Positions 10,087 through 19,017 of a DNA stretch of 64,000 bases are shown here, in pieces. The notes under the pieces were generated by a model. That model had not been told where the DNA came from. It worked only from the letters and a program-made list of their open reading frames with translations, and searched no databases. The stretch's first letter is position 1. The number at the start of each line of letters is the position of its first letter. The position numbers and the translations under genes are program-made. Location: positions 124,001-188,000 of the forward strand of contig NZ_FNBA01000003.1 of assembly GCF_900102055.1 (NCBI RefSeq). The letters run 5' to 3'. Origin of the DNA: Ulvibacter litoralis. Lineage in GTDB: Bacteria > Bacteroidota > Bacteroidia > Flavobacteriales > Flavobacteriaceae.

Positions 10087-11190
10087 CTAGGCAGGTAATT
10101 TGGCTGGGTTCATACCCATTTGTTTTAAGTGTTTGAAATGTGCGATAATTGCCTTTCGAGTGGTTTTGTACTCGTTGTAAGGAAGGTTAAATTCCGCGGC
10201 TGTTTCCTTTACAATTTTTGAAATTTTTGTGTAGTGAACATGGCTGATATTTGGAAAAATATGGTGTTCTACTTGGTGGTTTAAACCTCCAGTGAACCAG
10301 TTCATAATTCTGTTTTTAGTTGAAAAATTTACCGTTGTAAACAACTGGTGAATAGCCCACGTATTTTTCATTGTTCCAGATGCATCTGGAATTGGCATAT
10401 CTGCTTCTTCCACAACGTGTGCAAGTTGAAATACGATGCTTAAAATTAATCCTGCAACATAATGCATAATGAAAAATCCTAGTAAAATTTTCCACCAAAC
10501 AATGTTGAAGAAAAGCAATGGAATAACAATCCAAATAGAGAAGTAGATTATTTTAGTAATAATTAAAATACTCCATTGCGTAGATGGCTTCGGAAACTCT
10601 CCGAAGGATAACTTTCTTTTTAAGTATCTATACGTTTGTTGGAAATCGGTAGTAAGGGCCCAGTTAAAAGTTAAAAGACCGTATAAGAATACACCGTAGT
10701 AATGTTGAAATCTATGAAATCTGTTCCATTCTGCATGTTTTGAAAAACGCAGTACTCTACCAGCTTCTAAATCTTCATCATGCCCATGAATGTTGGTGTA
10801 TGTGTGGTGTAATACATTGTGTTGTACTTTCCAGTTATAGGCATTTCCTGCAAGAATATAAATACTGCTTCCAAGAACTTTGTTGATCCATTTTTTTGAA
10901 GAGTATGCACCATGATTGGCATCATGCATCACATTCATTCCAATACCGGCCATGCCGACACCCATGATAATGGTAAATAGTAATTGTGCCCAGCCTGGGA
11001 AATCTAACGTTAATAATAAAAAATAAGGGGTAAGGTAGATTGAAAACATAATCACCGTTTTTAGGTGTAGTTTCCAGTTTCCATTGCGAGATATATTGTT
11101 TTCTTTAAAGTACCCATTAACTCGCTTGTTTAATGTTCTGAAAAACTTTGCAGAGTCTACTCTAGAGAAGGTAACTTGAGGATTTTTCAC
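10087..11190 (-). CDS. Membrane fatty acid desaturase (acyl-CoA/acyl-lipid type)
   Basis: The 367-residue membrane protein carries the three histidine boxes of the front-end desaturase family: HDANHG at 89-94, HNVLHH at 124-129 and HQVEHH at 305-310, with HGHDED following box two. Membrane segments flank the boxes. There is no fused cytochrome b5 domain; the Q in the third box (HQVEHH) is typical of linoleoyl-CoA/front-end desaturases. It would introduce a cis double bond into membrane fatty acids, probably for cold adaptation. A 21-bp dyad covers the expected transcription start. Regiospecificity cannot be read from sequence. Confidence 0.92.
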   Translation of the reverse strand: MKNPQVTFSRVDSAKFFRTLNKRVNGYFKENNISRNGNWKLHLKTVIMFSIYLTPYFLLLTLDFPGWAQLLFTIIMGVGMAGIGMNVMHDANHGAYSSKKWINKVLGSSIYILAGNAYNWKVQHNVLHHTYTNIHGHDEDLEAGRVLRFSKHAEWNRFHRFQHYYGVFLYGLLTFNWALTTDFQQTYRYLKRKLSFGEFPKPSTQWSILIITKIIYFSIWIVIPLLFFNIVWWKILLGFFIMHYVAGLILSIVFQLAHVVEEADMPIPDASGTMKNTWAIHQLFTTVNFSTKNRIMNWFTGGLNHQVEHHIFPNISHVHYTKISKIVKETAAEFNLPYNEYKTTRKAIIAHFKHLKQMGMNPAKLPA

Positions 11191-11210
11191 GATCTATATT
11201 GTTTAATAAA

Positions 11211-11231
11211 ATTTTCCATTTAACGGAAAAT
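11211..11231 (-). promoter_or_regulatory. Perfect 7-bp dyad over the desaturase transcription start
   Basis: The arms ATTTTCC (11211-11217) and GGAAAAT (11225-11231) are perfect inverse complements separated by seven bases. The dyad lies directly downstream of the desaturase -7 element, so it would cover +1. Its 21-bp size suits a TetR-type repressor, but no such regulator is seen nearby, and a leader hairpin is an alternative. Confidence 0.4.
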
Positions 11232-11232
11232 A

Positions 11233-11240
11233 CAAAAATA
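11233..11240 (-). promoter_or_regulatory. -7 promoter element of the desaturase-aminotransferase-purT unit
   Basis: The minus strand reads TATTTTTG, matching TAnnTTTG, 42 bases before the desaturase ATG at 11190. It diverges from the rsmG promoter 55 bases away. Confidence 0.55.
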
Positions 11241-11294
11241 CGTATCTATTGTTTAAATTACTTGATAGATATCATAAAATTATGAAAGAAGGCT

Positions 11295-11302
11295 TATTTT
11301 TG
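11295..11302 (+). promoter_or_regulatory. -7 promoter element of rsmG
   Basis: TATTTTTG matches TAnnTTTG and lies 16 bases before the rsmG ATG at 11319. The predicted leader is only about ten bases. Confidence 0.55.
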
Positions 11303-11318
11303 CAACTGAAACATAGAT

Positions 11319-11951
11319 ATGGAACTACTTTTACATTATTTTCCGCATCTTTCTGATACACAGAAAGATCAATTTACACAGCTGGCCGAATTATACAAAG
11401 ATTGGAATCTTAAAATTAATGTGGTTTCTCGTAAAGACATCGACGAACTTTACCTAAGGCATGTACTTCATTCTTTAGGAATAGCAAAAGTGCAATCATT
11501 TTTACCAGGTTCAAGAGTTTTGGATGTAGGGACTGGTGGTGGTTTTCCTGGAATTCCTCTTGCTATTTTATTTCCTGAAACACAATTTCATTTGGTAGAT
11601 AGTATTGGTAAAAAGATAAAGGTAGTTGAAGAGGTTTCTACAGGCTTAGGACTTCAAAATATAAAAGTTACCAATGCTCGTGTAGAAACAGTGACCGATC
11701 AATACGATTTTATAGTAAGCAGGGCAGTTGCTCAAATGGAGACTTTTGTGCATTGGGTGAAAGGTCGTATAGCAAAAGAAAGTAAGCACGAACTTAAAAA
11801 TGGGATATTATATCTAAAAGGAGGAGACTTAAGTGAAGAGCTGGCTAAATATAAAACAGCAAAAATATATCCGTTAGCAGATTATTTTAAAGAAGACTTT
11901 TATGAAACGAAAAGTGTGGTTCACCTTCCTATGAAGTATAAGTCGGTTTAA
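11319..11951 (+). CDS. rsmG: 16S rRNA (guanine527-N7)-methyltransferase RsmG
   Basis: The 210-residue enzyme has the GidB/RsmG SAM site VLDVGTGGGFPGIP at residues 67-80, preceded by the N-terminal LYLRHVLHSLG helix, and the conserved SRAVAQ segment later on. It methylates G527 of 16S rRNA. Length and order are normal. It stands alone, with its own promoter and a strong bidirectional terminator after it. Confidence 0.95.
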   Translation: MELLLHYFPHLSDTQKDQFTQLAELYKDWNLKINVVSRKDIDELYLRHVLHSLGIAKVQSFLPGSRVLDVGTGGGFPGIPLAILFPETQFHLVDSIGKKIKVVEEVSTGLGLQNIKVTNARVETVTDQYDFIVSRAVAQMETFVHWVKGRIAKESKHELKNGILYLKGGDLSEELAKYKTAKIYPLADYFKEDFYETKSVVHLPMKYKSV

Positions 11952-11972
11952 TTAATTTAAAAATTATAAAAT

Positions 11973-12008
11973 AAAAAGCTCCTTTCTAATTAAAGAAAGG
12001 AGCTTTTT
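11973..12008. terminator. Bidirectional terminator between rsmG and the first Omp28-type gene
   Basis: A perfect 15-bp stem pairs 11973-11987 with 11994-12008 around a six-base loop. It begins with five A and ends with five T, so it can terminate both rsmG (+) and the convergent gene ending at 12036 (-). Confidence 0.9.
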
Positions 12009-12035
12009 ATGTAAATCAAATTTCAATCAATAGTC

Positions 12036-13718
12036 TTAATTTTTAACAAATTTACTAGTCATAACAGCATCTCCATTTGTAATTTTTACAAAGTAAGTTC
12101 CTGTGATAAGTTGAGAAACTTCAACTTGTTCTTCCATAGAGATATTAGACTTAGTGTATAATACTTGTCCTAAAAGGTTGTAAACTTCAATAGAAGCATT
12201 TTCAGCATTTCTAATGTTTAATACAGTGCTAGCTGGATTAGGATAGATGCTTACGCTTTCAAATTCATTAGATCCAACACTTAATACACCATTTGTAGAA
12301 AAGTTTGTCGATTCACCTGAACCGTAGGTTCCACTTGTAACGTAAATAATTGTTCCGTCTGAATCTGTTAAGTTTACAGCACCACCACCATCACCATAAG
12401 TGTCTATTAAGTTAAACACATAGCAATCTTCTGGTAATGTAAAGTTTTCTGTAATTGTTAGGTTGTTTCCATAAGGTCCTCCACTATAGATAGTTGCGCC
12501 TGAAGCGTCCATTACATTCCATCGAACTTCACTTCCATATCCGTCTGTAGACAATGTCATTGTAACAGTTGAAGTAGATTCTAACGCTATATCAAAATCG
12601 TAAGAAGCATCGTTATTTGTATTGTTGTCGTCATTAGGAACAGTTACAACTACAGTATTTGTTGATTGTAGTGGGAATGTAACCTCGTTTAACTCAACTG
12701 TTTCACTTTGTAAAGACATTATGTTACCTGTCCAAGATAGTGTTTGAGAAGCACCACCGTTAACAGAATATTCAATATCTAATGATGTAATTGGGTCTTG
12801 TCCTAAATTTTGAATGTTAACACTTGGAGTAATAGTACCTGAACAGTTTTCAGCTATATCTTCAATGAATCTAACATTTACATCGTTAGCAGTCGTAATA
12901 CCACTATAAGTTGGATATGCGCCACTACCACTAGCTATATTTTGTTGTGTTTCTGTAATAAATGCAACTACTTCAAGATCGGCTAACTCAACAGGAACTC
13001 CATTGTAGTCAGATGGGATTGGATAAGTAAAAGTTTCATCAACAAAGGTACTTGCTGTTGTAGTCGCTATTTCTTGCCCCCATTGTCCTGTAATCATTTC
13101 TACAAGTCTATGCATGTGATTGTAGTCATTTCCTGCATTTCCTCCAGTTTGAGGCCCTTTTGTGTTGTTTTGAAGCAGTGCAACGTTTAATAAGTTTGTT
13201 CCTTCAGGGCTATTTCCTGTATAGTACCCTTCAACATGAATTGTAATTTCATTTGTTTGAACGTCAATATCCGCTTCAACACCAACATTTACATATGATG
13301 ATTCTGCTAATATTTGTCCTGCTGCAGTTCCCCATTGACCTCTACTCATTGCTGTAGTACCTGCTGCACCTTGTTCTAGTCCAGGGAAATTAAGACGGTT
13401 TACGGTTCCTGCGGGATATCCAATTAATCCTGTTTGGTTTACAATTGCTGTTCCGTATGGAGTTCTGAAGTCAGGTTCGCCACCACTTGGAGCAGCATAG
13501 CCACCTACGTGGATGTTTACTAAAAACACCTCTCCTGGATTGTTATCTTGAAGTGCTTGTGCTATGGCATGCCCCTCTGGACAATACACACAATGTATTC
13601 CGGTAAACTCTTCAAGGATTACTTTTTTGTTCTCTGGAGAAGTCGATACAATTGTTTGCGCAAAAAGGCTTCCTCCAAGAAGACCTAGCACAAAAAGTGG
13701 AGTTAATTTTTTCATCAT
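12036..13718 (-). CDS. Omp28-type thioredoxin-fold T9SS cargo protein, copy 1
   Basis: The 560-residue secreted protein has a signal peptide (cleavage after FA, residue 20), an Omp28-type thioredoxin-like domain with the site CVYC (Cys43, Cys46) in KKVILEEFTGIHCVYCPEGH, an immunoglobulin-like middle section and a C-terminal T9SS type A sorting domain (SVYPNPASTVLNI to the end). It should be exported by T9SS to the cell surface. It is a close tandem paralogue of the gene at 13916, with about 240 highly similar N-terminal residues. The middle region (about 270-470) has diverged more. Biochemical function is unknown; the CxxC suggests thiol-disulfide chemistry or metal binding. Confidence 0.85.
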   Translation of the reverse strand: MMKKLTPLFVLGLLGGSLFAQTIVSTSPENKKVILEEFTGIHCVYCPEGHAIAQALQDNNPGEVFLVNIHVGGYAAPSGGEPDFRTPYGTAIVNQTGLIGYPAGTVNRLNFPGLEQGAAGTTAMSRGQWGTAAGQILAESSYVNVGVEADIDVQTNEITIHVEGYYTGNSPEGTNLLNVALLQNNTKGPQTGGNAGNDYNHMHRLVEMITGQWGQEIATTTASTFVDETFTYPIPSDYNGVPVELADLEVVAFITETQQNIASGSGAYPTYSGITTANDVNVRFIEDIAENCSGTITPSVNIQNLGQDPITSLDIEYSVNGGASQTLSWTGNIMSLQSETVELNEVTFPLQSTNTVVVTVPNDDNNTNNDASYDFDIALESTSTVTMTLSTDGYGSEVRWNVMDASGATIYSGGPYGNNLTITENFTLPEDCYVFNLIDTYGDGGGAVNLTDSDGTIIYVTSGTYGSGESTNFSTNGVLSVGSNEFESVSIYPNPASTVLNIRNAENASIEVYNLLGQVLYTKSNISMEEQVEVSQLITGTYFVKITNGDAVMTSKFVKN

Positions 13719-13758
13719 TTCTTGTTGATTTTTTGTTGGTAAATGGTTTGGTTTAAAA

Positions 13759-13766
13759 CAAATATA
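13759..13766 (-). promoter_or_regulatory. -7 promoter element of Omp28-type copy 1
   Basis: The minus strand reads TATATTTG, a consensus match 40 bases before the ATG. The surrounding block, an A-rich run followed by the element, is also present before copy 2 at 15645, so the promoter was duplicated with the gene. Confidence 0.6.
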
Positions 13767-13844
13767 AGTTTTTTTTTGAATAAAGTTACAGGGTGGTAAA
13801 CAAAATTAAAACGATTGTAAAACCCTAGTAATCCTATAGATATA

Positions 13845-13899
13845 AAAAAAATGACCCCAAAAACACAAGCTGTAACTCATGTTTTTTGGGGTCATTTTT
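13845..13899 (-). terminator. Terminator of Omp28-type copy 2
   Basis: A long stem centred on GACCCC (13853-13858) and GGGGTC (13888-13893), extended by A/T pairs, ends on the minus strand in a run of eight T. It lies 17 bases after the stop of the gene at 13916 and separates the two paralogues, so each has its own transcript. Confidence 0.85.
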
Positions 13900-13915
13900 A
13901 ATAGGTTGTAATTTA

Positions 13916-15604
13916 TTATTTTGACACAATAAATTTACTTGTTTTAACTTCGTTTCCGTCAGTTATTTTTACAAAATAAGTACCCGTGTTGTAGTTTGAA
14001 ACTTGTACTTGTTCGTTTAATGAGATGTTCGTTTTAGAATAAAGCTCTTGACCTAACATGTTGTAAATATTTATTGATGCATTTTCAGCATTTTGAATAT
14101 TTAAGATTGTACTAGCAGGGTTAGGGTAGATGGCAACATTTTGCAATGCATTATCAGATACTCCAAGTGCTCCAGAGTTACCAAAGTTTCCGATAATTTG
14201 CGCTCCAAAAGATCCGTCGGTTTCAAAGAAAGTTATTCCTGTTTCGTCAGTAAATGTAGCTGTAGTTCCACCATTACCAGAAGAATCTAATAATGTAAAT
14301 ACATAATAACAGTTTTCTCCAAGGTTGAAAGTTCTTTGAATAGTTTCGTTATTGTCATATGGTCCACCACCAGAAATTGGGCTTCCAGAAGCCGTTTTTA
14401 ATGTCCAAGTACATTCACTTCCAAAGTCGTCTGTGTTAATAACTAAAGTTACTGCACCTGCGCTTCCTCCAATACTTTCAAATTCTTCTTGTCCAGAGTT
14501 GTTTGTGTTGTCATCATCATTAGGCATTGAGATATACACAGTGTCTGTTGCTTCTGAAATGTATGAGATACCGTCTAATTGAAATGTTTCACTATGTAAA
14601 GAAGGTAAGTTTCCTGTCCAAGTGTATATTTCTGTTGGTCCAGAGTTTACTGAGTATTCAATGTCTATAGAAGTTAATGTGTCTGCTCCTAAATTTTGAA
14701 TAGTAATAGTTGGTTCAACGACATCGAAACAGTTGAAGTTAATTTCTTCAATAGCAGTTAAGCTTGCATCGTTAGCAGTCGTGATTCCAGAATAAGTTGG
14801 GTAAGCTCCACTACCACTTGCTATAGTTTGGTGTGTTTCAGTAATAAAAGCAACAACTTCTAAGTCTACGATATCAACAGGGATTCCATTGTAATCTGCA
14901 GGAATTGGATATGTGTAAGTTTCGTCAACAAAAGTACCTGTTGTAGTGGTAGGGATTTCAATTCCCCATTGTCCTGTTACCATTTCAACAAGTCTGTGCA
15001 TGTGTACGTAGTTGTTACCAGCGTTACCACCTGTTTGAGGTCCTTCTGTATTATTTTGAAGTAAAGCAACATTTAGTAAGTTTGTTCCTTCTGGGCTGTT
15101 TCCAGTATAATAACCTTCTACGTGAACAGTTAATTCGTTAGTTGTGATATCAATATTAGCTTCAACTCCTACATTTACATAAGATGATTCTGCTAAAACT
15201 TGATTGGCAGCTTGTGTCCATTGACCTCTACTCATTGCAGTTGTTCCTGCAGCACCTTGCTCTAAGCCAGGGAAGTTAAGTCTGTTTACAGAACCAGCAG
15301 GGTATCCAACTAGTCCAGTTTGATTCACAATAGCTGTTCCGTAAGGTGTTCTAAAATCAGGGTCGCTTCCAGTTGGTGCTGCATAGCCTCCTACGTGCAC
15401 ATTTATTAAATATACTTCGTTTGGATTCGCGTCCTGTATCGCTTGTGCGATGGCATGTCCTTGAGGGCAATATACACAGTAAATCCCTGTGAATTCTTCA
15501 AGTATTACTTTCTTGTTTTCAGGTGATGTCGATACAATTGTTTGTCCGTAGGAAACAAATGAAAGTACAGAAAAAGCTAAAAACGTTGTTAATTTTTTAA
15601 TCAT
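13916..15604 (-). CDS. Omp28-type thioredoxin-fold T9SS cargo protein, copy 2
   Basis: The 562-residue protein has the same plan as its neighbour: signal peptide ending near residue 20, Omp28-type domain with CVYC at Cys43 and Cys46, Ig-like middle part, and a T9SS type A sorting tail (AIYPNPASTILNI onward). The two copies keep long identical stretches in the first 270 residues, while residues about 280-470 differ clearly. This suggests a conserved redox or binding head and a faster-evolving middle. It has its own promoter and terminator. Function unknown beyond surface export. Confidence 0.85.
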   Translation of the reverse strand: MIKKLTTFLAFSVLSFVSYGQTIVSTSPENKKVILEEFTGIYCVYCPQGHAIAQAIQDANPNEVYLINVHVGGYAAPTGSDPDFRTPYGTAIVNQTGLVGYPAGSVNRLNFPGLEQGAAGTTAMSRGQWTQAANQVLAESSYVNVGVEANIDITTNELTVHVEGYYTGNSPEGTNLLNVALLQNNTEGPQTGGNAGNNYVHMHRLVEMVTGQWGIEIPTTTTGTFVDETYTYPIPADYNGIPVDIVDLEVVAFITETHQTIASGSGAYPTYSGITTANDASLTAIEEINFNCFDVVEPTITIQNLGADTLTSIDIEYSVNSGPTEIYTWTGNLPSLHSETFQLDGISYISEATDTVYISMPNDDDNTNNSGQEEFESIGGSAGAVTLVINTDDFGSECTWTLKTASGSPISGGGPYDNNETIQRTFNLGENCYYVFTLLDSSGNGGTTATFTDETGITFFETDGSFGAQIIGNFGNSGALGVSDNALQNVAIYPNPASTILNIQNAENASINIYNMLGQELYSKTNISLNEQVQVSNYNTGTYFVKITDGNEVKTSKFIVSK

Positions 15605-15644
15605 AATTCTAGTGTTTAGGTTCTTATTCAGAATTTTTTCTAAA

Positions 15645-15652
15645 CAAATATA
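15645..15652 (-). promoter_or_regulatory. -7 promoter element of Omp28-type copy 2
   Basis: The minus strand reads TATATTTG, 40 bases before the ATG at 15604, the same distance as in copy 1. The preceding T/A-rich block (15653-15668) matches the one before copy 1 almost base for base. Confidence 0.6.
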
Positions 15653-15821
15653 CCTTTTTTTGAATAAAAATATGGGTAGAAGTTAAAAAAGAGAGGTTCT
15701 TTCATTTCCTACTAATCCCATAGAATTTTCGAATCCTTTATCGTTTCTAGGTAAATTGAAAAATGGGTTAATTGAAAAAAAAATAATACTAATGTATTAA
15801 TGTTGTTTAGCTTAGGTTTTG

Positions 15822-15829
15822 TATTTTTG
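15822..15829 (+). promoter_or_regulatory. -7 promoter element of the small T9SS gene
   Basis: TATTTTTG matches the -7 consensus and lies 30 bases before the ATG at 15860. A TTG at 15803-15805 is 16 bases upstream, slightly short of the usual -33 spacing. Confidence 0.5.
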
Positions 15830-15859
15830 AGAATTACTCATTATAAAAAAAATATTATT

Positions 15860-16582
15860 ATGAAAAGAAAATTACTTTTTTTGAGCGCATTTATAGTAGC
15901 GTTTAGTATGAATGCTCAATATACAGTTGAGGATCATGACGGAAATCCAATAGTTGATGGTGATGTAGTGTCTTTTGGTAGTGTTGTGCCAGCTGAAGCG
16001 ACATATGAATTTTATGTAAACAATACTTCTACTACAGACGCTATTCGTATGAAGATTGAATTTGTGAACGCAATTAATGCAGATGGTTCTCAAATGGAAC
16101 TTTGTTTTGGACTTTGCTACACAGGAATTACAATAGGACAATCGTACCCTCCAAATGCTGATTTCGTAGAAATAGCGCCAGGTGCACAAACATTAGCTGG
16201 AAACCACATGTTAAACGTAGATCCAGGAAATGGAACTGAGATATTAGATTATATCTTTAGATTCTATCAAATAAATACTAATGGTGATGAAATAGGTGAG
16301 GACTTAACAATGACTTATCGTTACGATCCATTATTATCTGTAAACGATGCTTCTTTAAATGTTAACGTAATGGCTACTTCTATTTCTGAAAAGTTAGTTG
16401 TTTCTGTTGAAGAAGCTTTAGATCTTCAAATTTATGACCTACAAGGTAGAGTAGTAGTAAGTCAAAATTTAAGTGTTGGGACACAAGAAATCAACGTTTC
16501 TGATTTAACATCTCAAATGTATTTAGCACATTTCAAAAATAACAATGGAGTGTCGCAAGTAGTAAAAATTATGGTGAACTAA
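15860..16582 (+). CDS. Small secreted protein with T9SS sorting tail
   Basis: The protein has 240 residues from the ATG at 15860; an in-frame ATG at 15800 would add 20 residues before a clear signal peptide (MKRKLLFLSAFIVAFSMNAQ), so the shorter start is chosen. Residues 21-165 form a beta-rich domain I do not recognise, with a Cys pair in ELCFGLCYTG. The last 70 residues (VNDASLNVNVMATSISEKLVV to VVKIMVN) look like a T9SS type A sorting domain with the usual LQIYDLQGRVV core. It probably ends up on the surface. It diverges from Omp28-type copy 2 and ends at a strong terminator. Confidence 0.75.
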   Translation: MKRKLLFLSAFIVAFSMNAQYTVEDHDGNPIVDGDVVSFGSVVPAEATYEFYVNNTSTTDAIRMKIEFVNAINADGSQMELCFGLCYTGITIGQSYPPNADFVEIAPGAQTLAGNHMLNVDPGNGTEILDYIFRFYQINTNGDEIGEDLTMTYRYDPLLSVNDASLNVNVMATSISEKLVVSVEEALDLQIYDLQGRVVVSQNLSVGTQEINVSDLTSQMYLAHFKNNNGVSQVVKIMVN

Positions 16583-16601
16583 GTTAGCCTTATATTTTTC
16601 T

Positions 16602-16638
16602 AAAAAAAGTCTTCAGAAGATATCTGAAGACTTTTTTT
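16602..16638 (+). terminator. Terminator of the small T9SS gene
   Basis: A perfect 16-bp stem (16602-16617 with 16623-16638), five-base loop, seven A before and seven T after. It can act on both strands. Confidence 0.9.
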
Positions 16639-16664
16639 ATGCCCTTAATTCATCATTTTGTTTT

Positions 16665-16681
16665 AGCTACTTTTAGTAGCT
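16665..16681. repeat. Perfect 7-bp inverted repeat in a convergent gap
   Basis: The arms AGCTACT and AGTAGCT enclose three T. It lies between two terminators in the gap 16583-16859, which has no credible gene. A second dyad, TGTTGTT/AACAACA around a single base, sits at 16757-16771. Neither has a T-run suited to termination; role unknown. Confidence 0.4.
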
Positions 16682-16804
16682 CTTGAGTAAAAGAGTTTGT
16701 TGTCTTTCGGTGCTTTCAGAAGCAATAAATGAAGGTGGTCTTAGCGCTTGTATGGTTGTTGTTTAACAACAGAATAAACAGAATATGTAGGTTGGTGTAG
16801 GGGT

Positions 16805-16836
16805 AAAAAAAAGACCGCTTGAGAAGCGATCTTTTT
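16805..16836 (-). terminator. Terminator of the tlpA-DUF6029 operon
   Basis: The stem CGCTT/AAGCG, extended past one C-A mismatch by AGA/TCT and A/T pairs, is flanked by an A-run and a T-run. It lies 24 bases after the DUF6029 stop on the minus strand. Confidence 0.7.
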
Positions 16837-16859
16837 AAGAATATGTAATTTGGTTAGGT

Positions 16860-18506
16860 TTAGAATGTCACAGTAAGGTTTGCGCTTAGCCCAGTGTTTT
16901 CTGGAACAAAACGACATACACCTCCAATACAAATTAGTCCTCCGCGTTGACGACCATAATTTAATCCTAAACGAGTTCTTCCTTTCGAGTAGTTTCCACC
17001 AACATTATAGTAGTGAATTTTTCCTTCTCCTTCATAATTGTACGTATCGGCAACATAAACTCCAAGTCTAGAGCTAAAGTTGTATTCAAGAACACCAGCG
17101 GCCCAATTTTTACGGTCTTTGTTGCTCCATAAGTGTTGTAGTACCATACGTACCGATCTTCCTTTGGTAAAGCTGTAAGTTCCTTCAGCAACTCCAATTT
17201 GAGCTGTGATGTCTTCAACTCCAATAAGTCCTTGGCCTAAAACTCCTTTGTCGATAATTACATCTTGGAAGGTGAAAACAGAGTTAAATCGTTTGCTCCA
17301 ACGTTTCTTGATTTCAGCACTCCAGTCTCTATAAAGACGAGGTCCTTTTCCTATAAACTTAGCTTCGTACCATTTATTATTCACATCGTATTCAGCTTCT
17401 AGTCCATTCCAGTACGAGAAGTTAAAGGCTATTTTTGTTCCGTATTTCCCTCCAAGTAAGGTCTTTTTTGGGATAGAGTAAAAAACATCTATTTGTGTTC
17501 CAACTTCCCCAGATTGTTGATTAGCATCATTAATGATTAATCTTGGCTGTGCATTATACACATAGATATTCGTTAACAAATAATCTTGTTGTTTGGTAAG
17601 TGCAGGAACATAATTTACAACTTGTTGGTTGTAGGTATTTCCTTCTGCCAAACGATCACTATAGAAGCTAAAGTTCTCTAAACGTCTAAACAAAGCGTTT
17701 ATTCCAAGTCCTTTTTGTGAGTATCCAGCATTTACAAGCATTGCTGTTCCATCGTAAAGTTTGTTAGAAGATAATCTTCCTTCATTGGCGATGGCGTCTG
17801 GTCCTTTAGAAATGGCTTCAATTCCACCATAAAAACGTCCAGAGATAATGTCTACTCTTCCTCCGATAGCATTTACCGTTTTAGGAATTGTATCGTTGGT
17901 GCCTCTATCTTGATAGCGGCCTACATAACTAGCTCCTACTTTAATATCAACCTTATCAATATCTAAAGCATTGCTTAAGTTTACGTTTGCGTCAATCCCT
18001 TGAATGGTTCCTTCAGAAACTTCAAATCCGTTGCGTTGTTGACCAAATATTCCAGTAAGATCTAGGTATTCAGTTGGGTTGAATTTAACTCGAACCCCTT
18101 TAAGTGCATTGTTAATACCTAATTGTCTGTCTTCCCATGATCTTAATATAAGTCCGCTACCAAATTGTTCGTAAAAGAAACCTCCTGTGATATCAAGATT
18201 GTCCGTTTTAAAATTTAAATAGTATGTAGCGATTCCATTATTACCGTCATAAGCAGGAGCGTATCCCAATAAAGCTGCGGGTAAATAGGATTCGTATTGA
18301 ACACCTGCGGTAAACTTTCCTAGGCTATAGTTAAGTTGAAAGTAGTTGTTCCCTCTAAATTGTTCTTCTGGAGTTTCAAAATTAATACCATCATCAGGCA
18401 TAAGCCATTGAGAATTTGATTCAAATCCTCCAAAAAAGCTTCCGTTGTCTTGTGCGAGTAGTAGCCCGCTACATAAAATAGCGAAACTTAAAATTATTTT
18501 TTTCAT
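16860..18506 (-). CDS. DUF6029-type outer membrane beta-barrel protein
   Basis: The 548-residue protein has a signal peptide (MKKIILSFAILCSGLLLAQ) followed by a repetitive pattern of alternating aromatic and polar residues typical of a large outer membrane barrel, ending in aromatic strand LSANLTVTF. I match it to DUF6029, a Bacteroidota family with no known function. Two cysteines close to the C-terminus lie in LICIGGVCRFVPE. It follows tlpA by 28 bases on the same strand, so the pair is probably co-transcribed. Its place beside thioredoxin-fold proteins suggests a related function, but a transport or channel role is only an inference. Confidence 0.75.
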   Translation of the reverse strand: MKKIILSFAILCSGLLLAQDNGSFFGGFESNSQWLMPDDGINFETPEEQFRGNNYFQLNYSLGKFTAGVQYESYLPAALLGYAPAYDGNNGIATYYLNFKTDNLDITGGFFYEQFGSGLILRSWEDRQLGINNALKGVRVKFNPTEYLDLTGIFGQQRNGFEVSEGTIQGIDANVNLSNALDIDKVDIKVGASYVGRYQDRGTNDTIPKTVNAIGGRVDIISGRFYGGIEAISKGPDAIANEGRLSSNKLYDGTAMLVNAGYSQKGLGINALFRRLENFSFYSDRLAEGNTYNQQVVNYVPALTKQQDYLLTNIYVYNAQPRLIINDANQQSGEVGTQIDVFYSIPKKTLLGGKYGTKIAFNFSYWNGLEAEYDVNNKWYEAKFIGKGPRLYRDWSAEIKKRWSKRFNSVFTFQDVIIDKGVLGQGLIGVEDITAQIGVAEGTYSFTKGRSVRMVLQHLWSNKDRKNWAAGVLEYNFSSRLGVYVADTYNYEGEGKIHYYNVGGNYSKGRTRLGLNYGRQRGGLICIGGVCRFVPENTGLSANLTVTF

Positions 18507-18534
18507 TCAAAAAGGGTTGGTTGGTTATTGGAAA

Positions 18535-19017
18535 TTAGTTTGAATACTCTTTCACTTTTTCAAATAGTTCCAGTTCAGCACCTGGGCTATATCCAGAATG
18601 TCTGTATACAATTTTGTTATTCTTTACTAAAATGGTTAAAGGAACTGTAGAGGCGCCAAGAGCACGCTTTAAGTCGTTGTTTGGGTCTAAAAGAATCTCA
18701 TATTCCCAGCCTTTACCACTTGTTAATGGTTTTACACGTGAAGCTGTTCTACTGTCATCAACAGAGACTGCAATTAGCTCAACATTTGTTTCTTCTTTCC
18801 AATCATCCCAAACTTCATTAATGGCATCAAGTTCTTTAATACAAGGAACACACCATGTAGCCCACAATGATACAATTACAACATTGTCACTAGCTGCTGC
18901 TTTTTGCATTGTTACTGTATTACCTTCTAAAGTAGTAAGATCTACATTAGGAAGTTCGTTTTGTGCAAATGTGTTGACTGTTAAGAGTAAACATAGAAGA
19001 AATACAATTTTTTTCAT
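18535..19017 (-). CDS. TlpA-family periplasmic thiol-disulfide oxidoreductase
   Basis: The 160-residue protein has a signal peptide (to about FAQ, residue 19) and one thioredoxin fold with the site WCVPC (Cys56, Cys59) in VSLWATWCVPCIKEL, and the cis-proline region STVPLTILV. It should reduce or exchange disulfides in the periplasm, as TlpA/ResA proteins do. It is first in a two-gene unit with the DUF6029 gene and divergent from the Omp28-type lipoprotein gene, so three redox-type genes are adjacent here. Confidence 0.9.
   Translation of the reverse strand: MKKIVFLLCLLLTVNTFAQNELPNVDLTTLEGNTVTMQKAAASDNVVIVSLWATWCVPCIKELDAINEVWDDWKEETNVELIAVSVDDSRTASRVKPLTSGKGWEYEILLDPNNDLKRALGASTVPLTILVKNNKIVYRHSGYSPGAELELFEKVKEYSN

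Noticed and set aside
16741-16932. Open frame of 63 codons on the minus strand
   Set aside because: It overlaps the end and terminator of the DUF6029 gene, has no family resemblance and no plausible leader.
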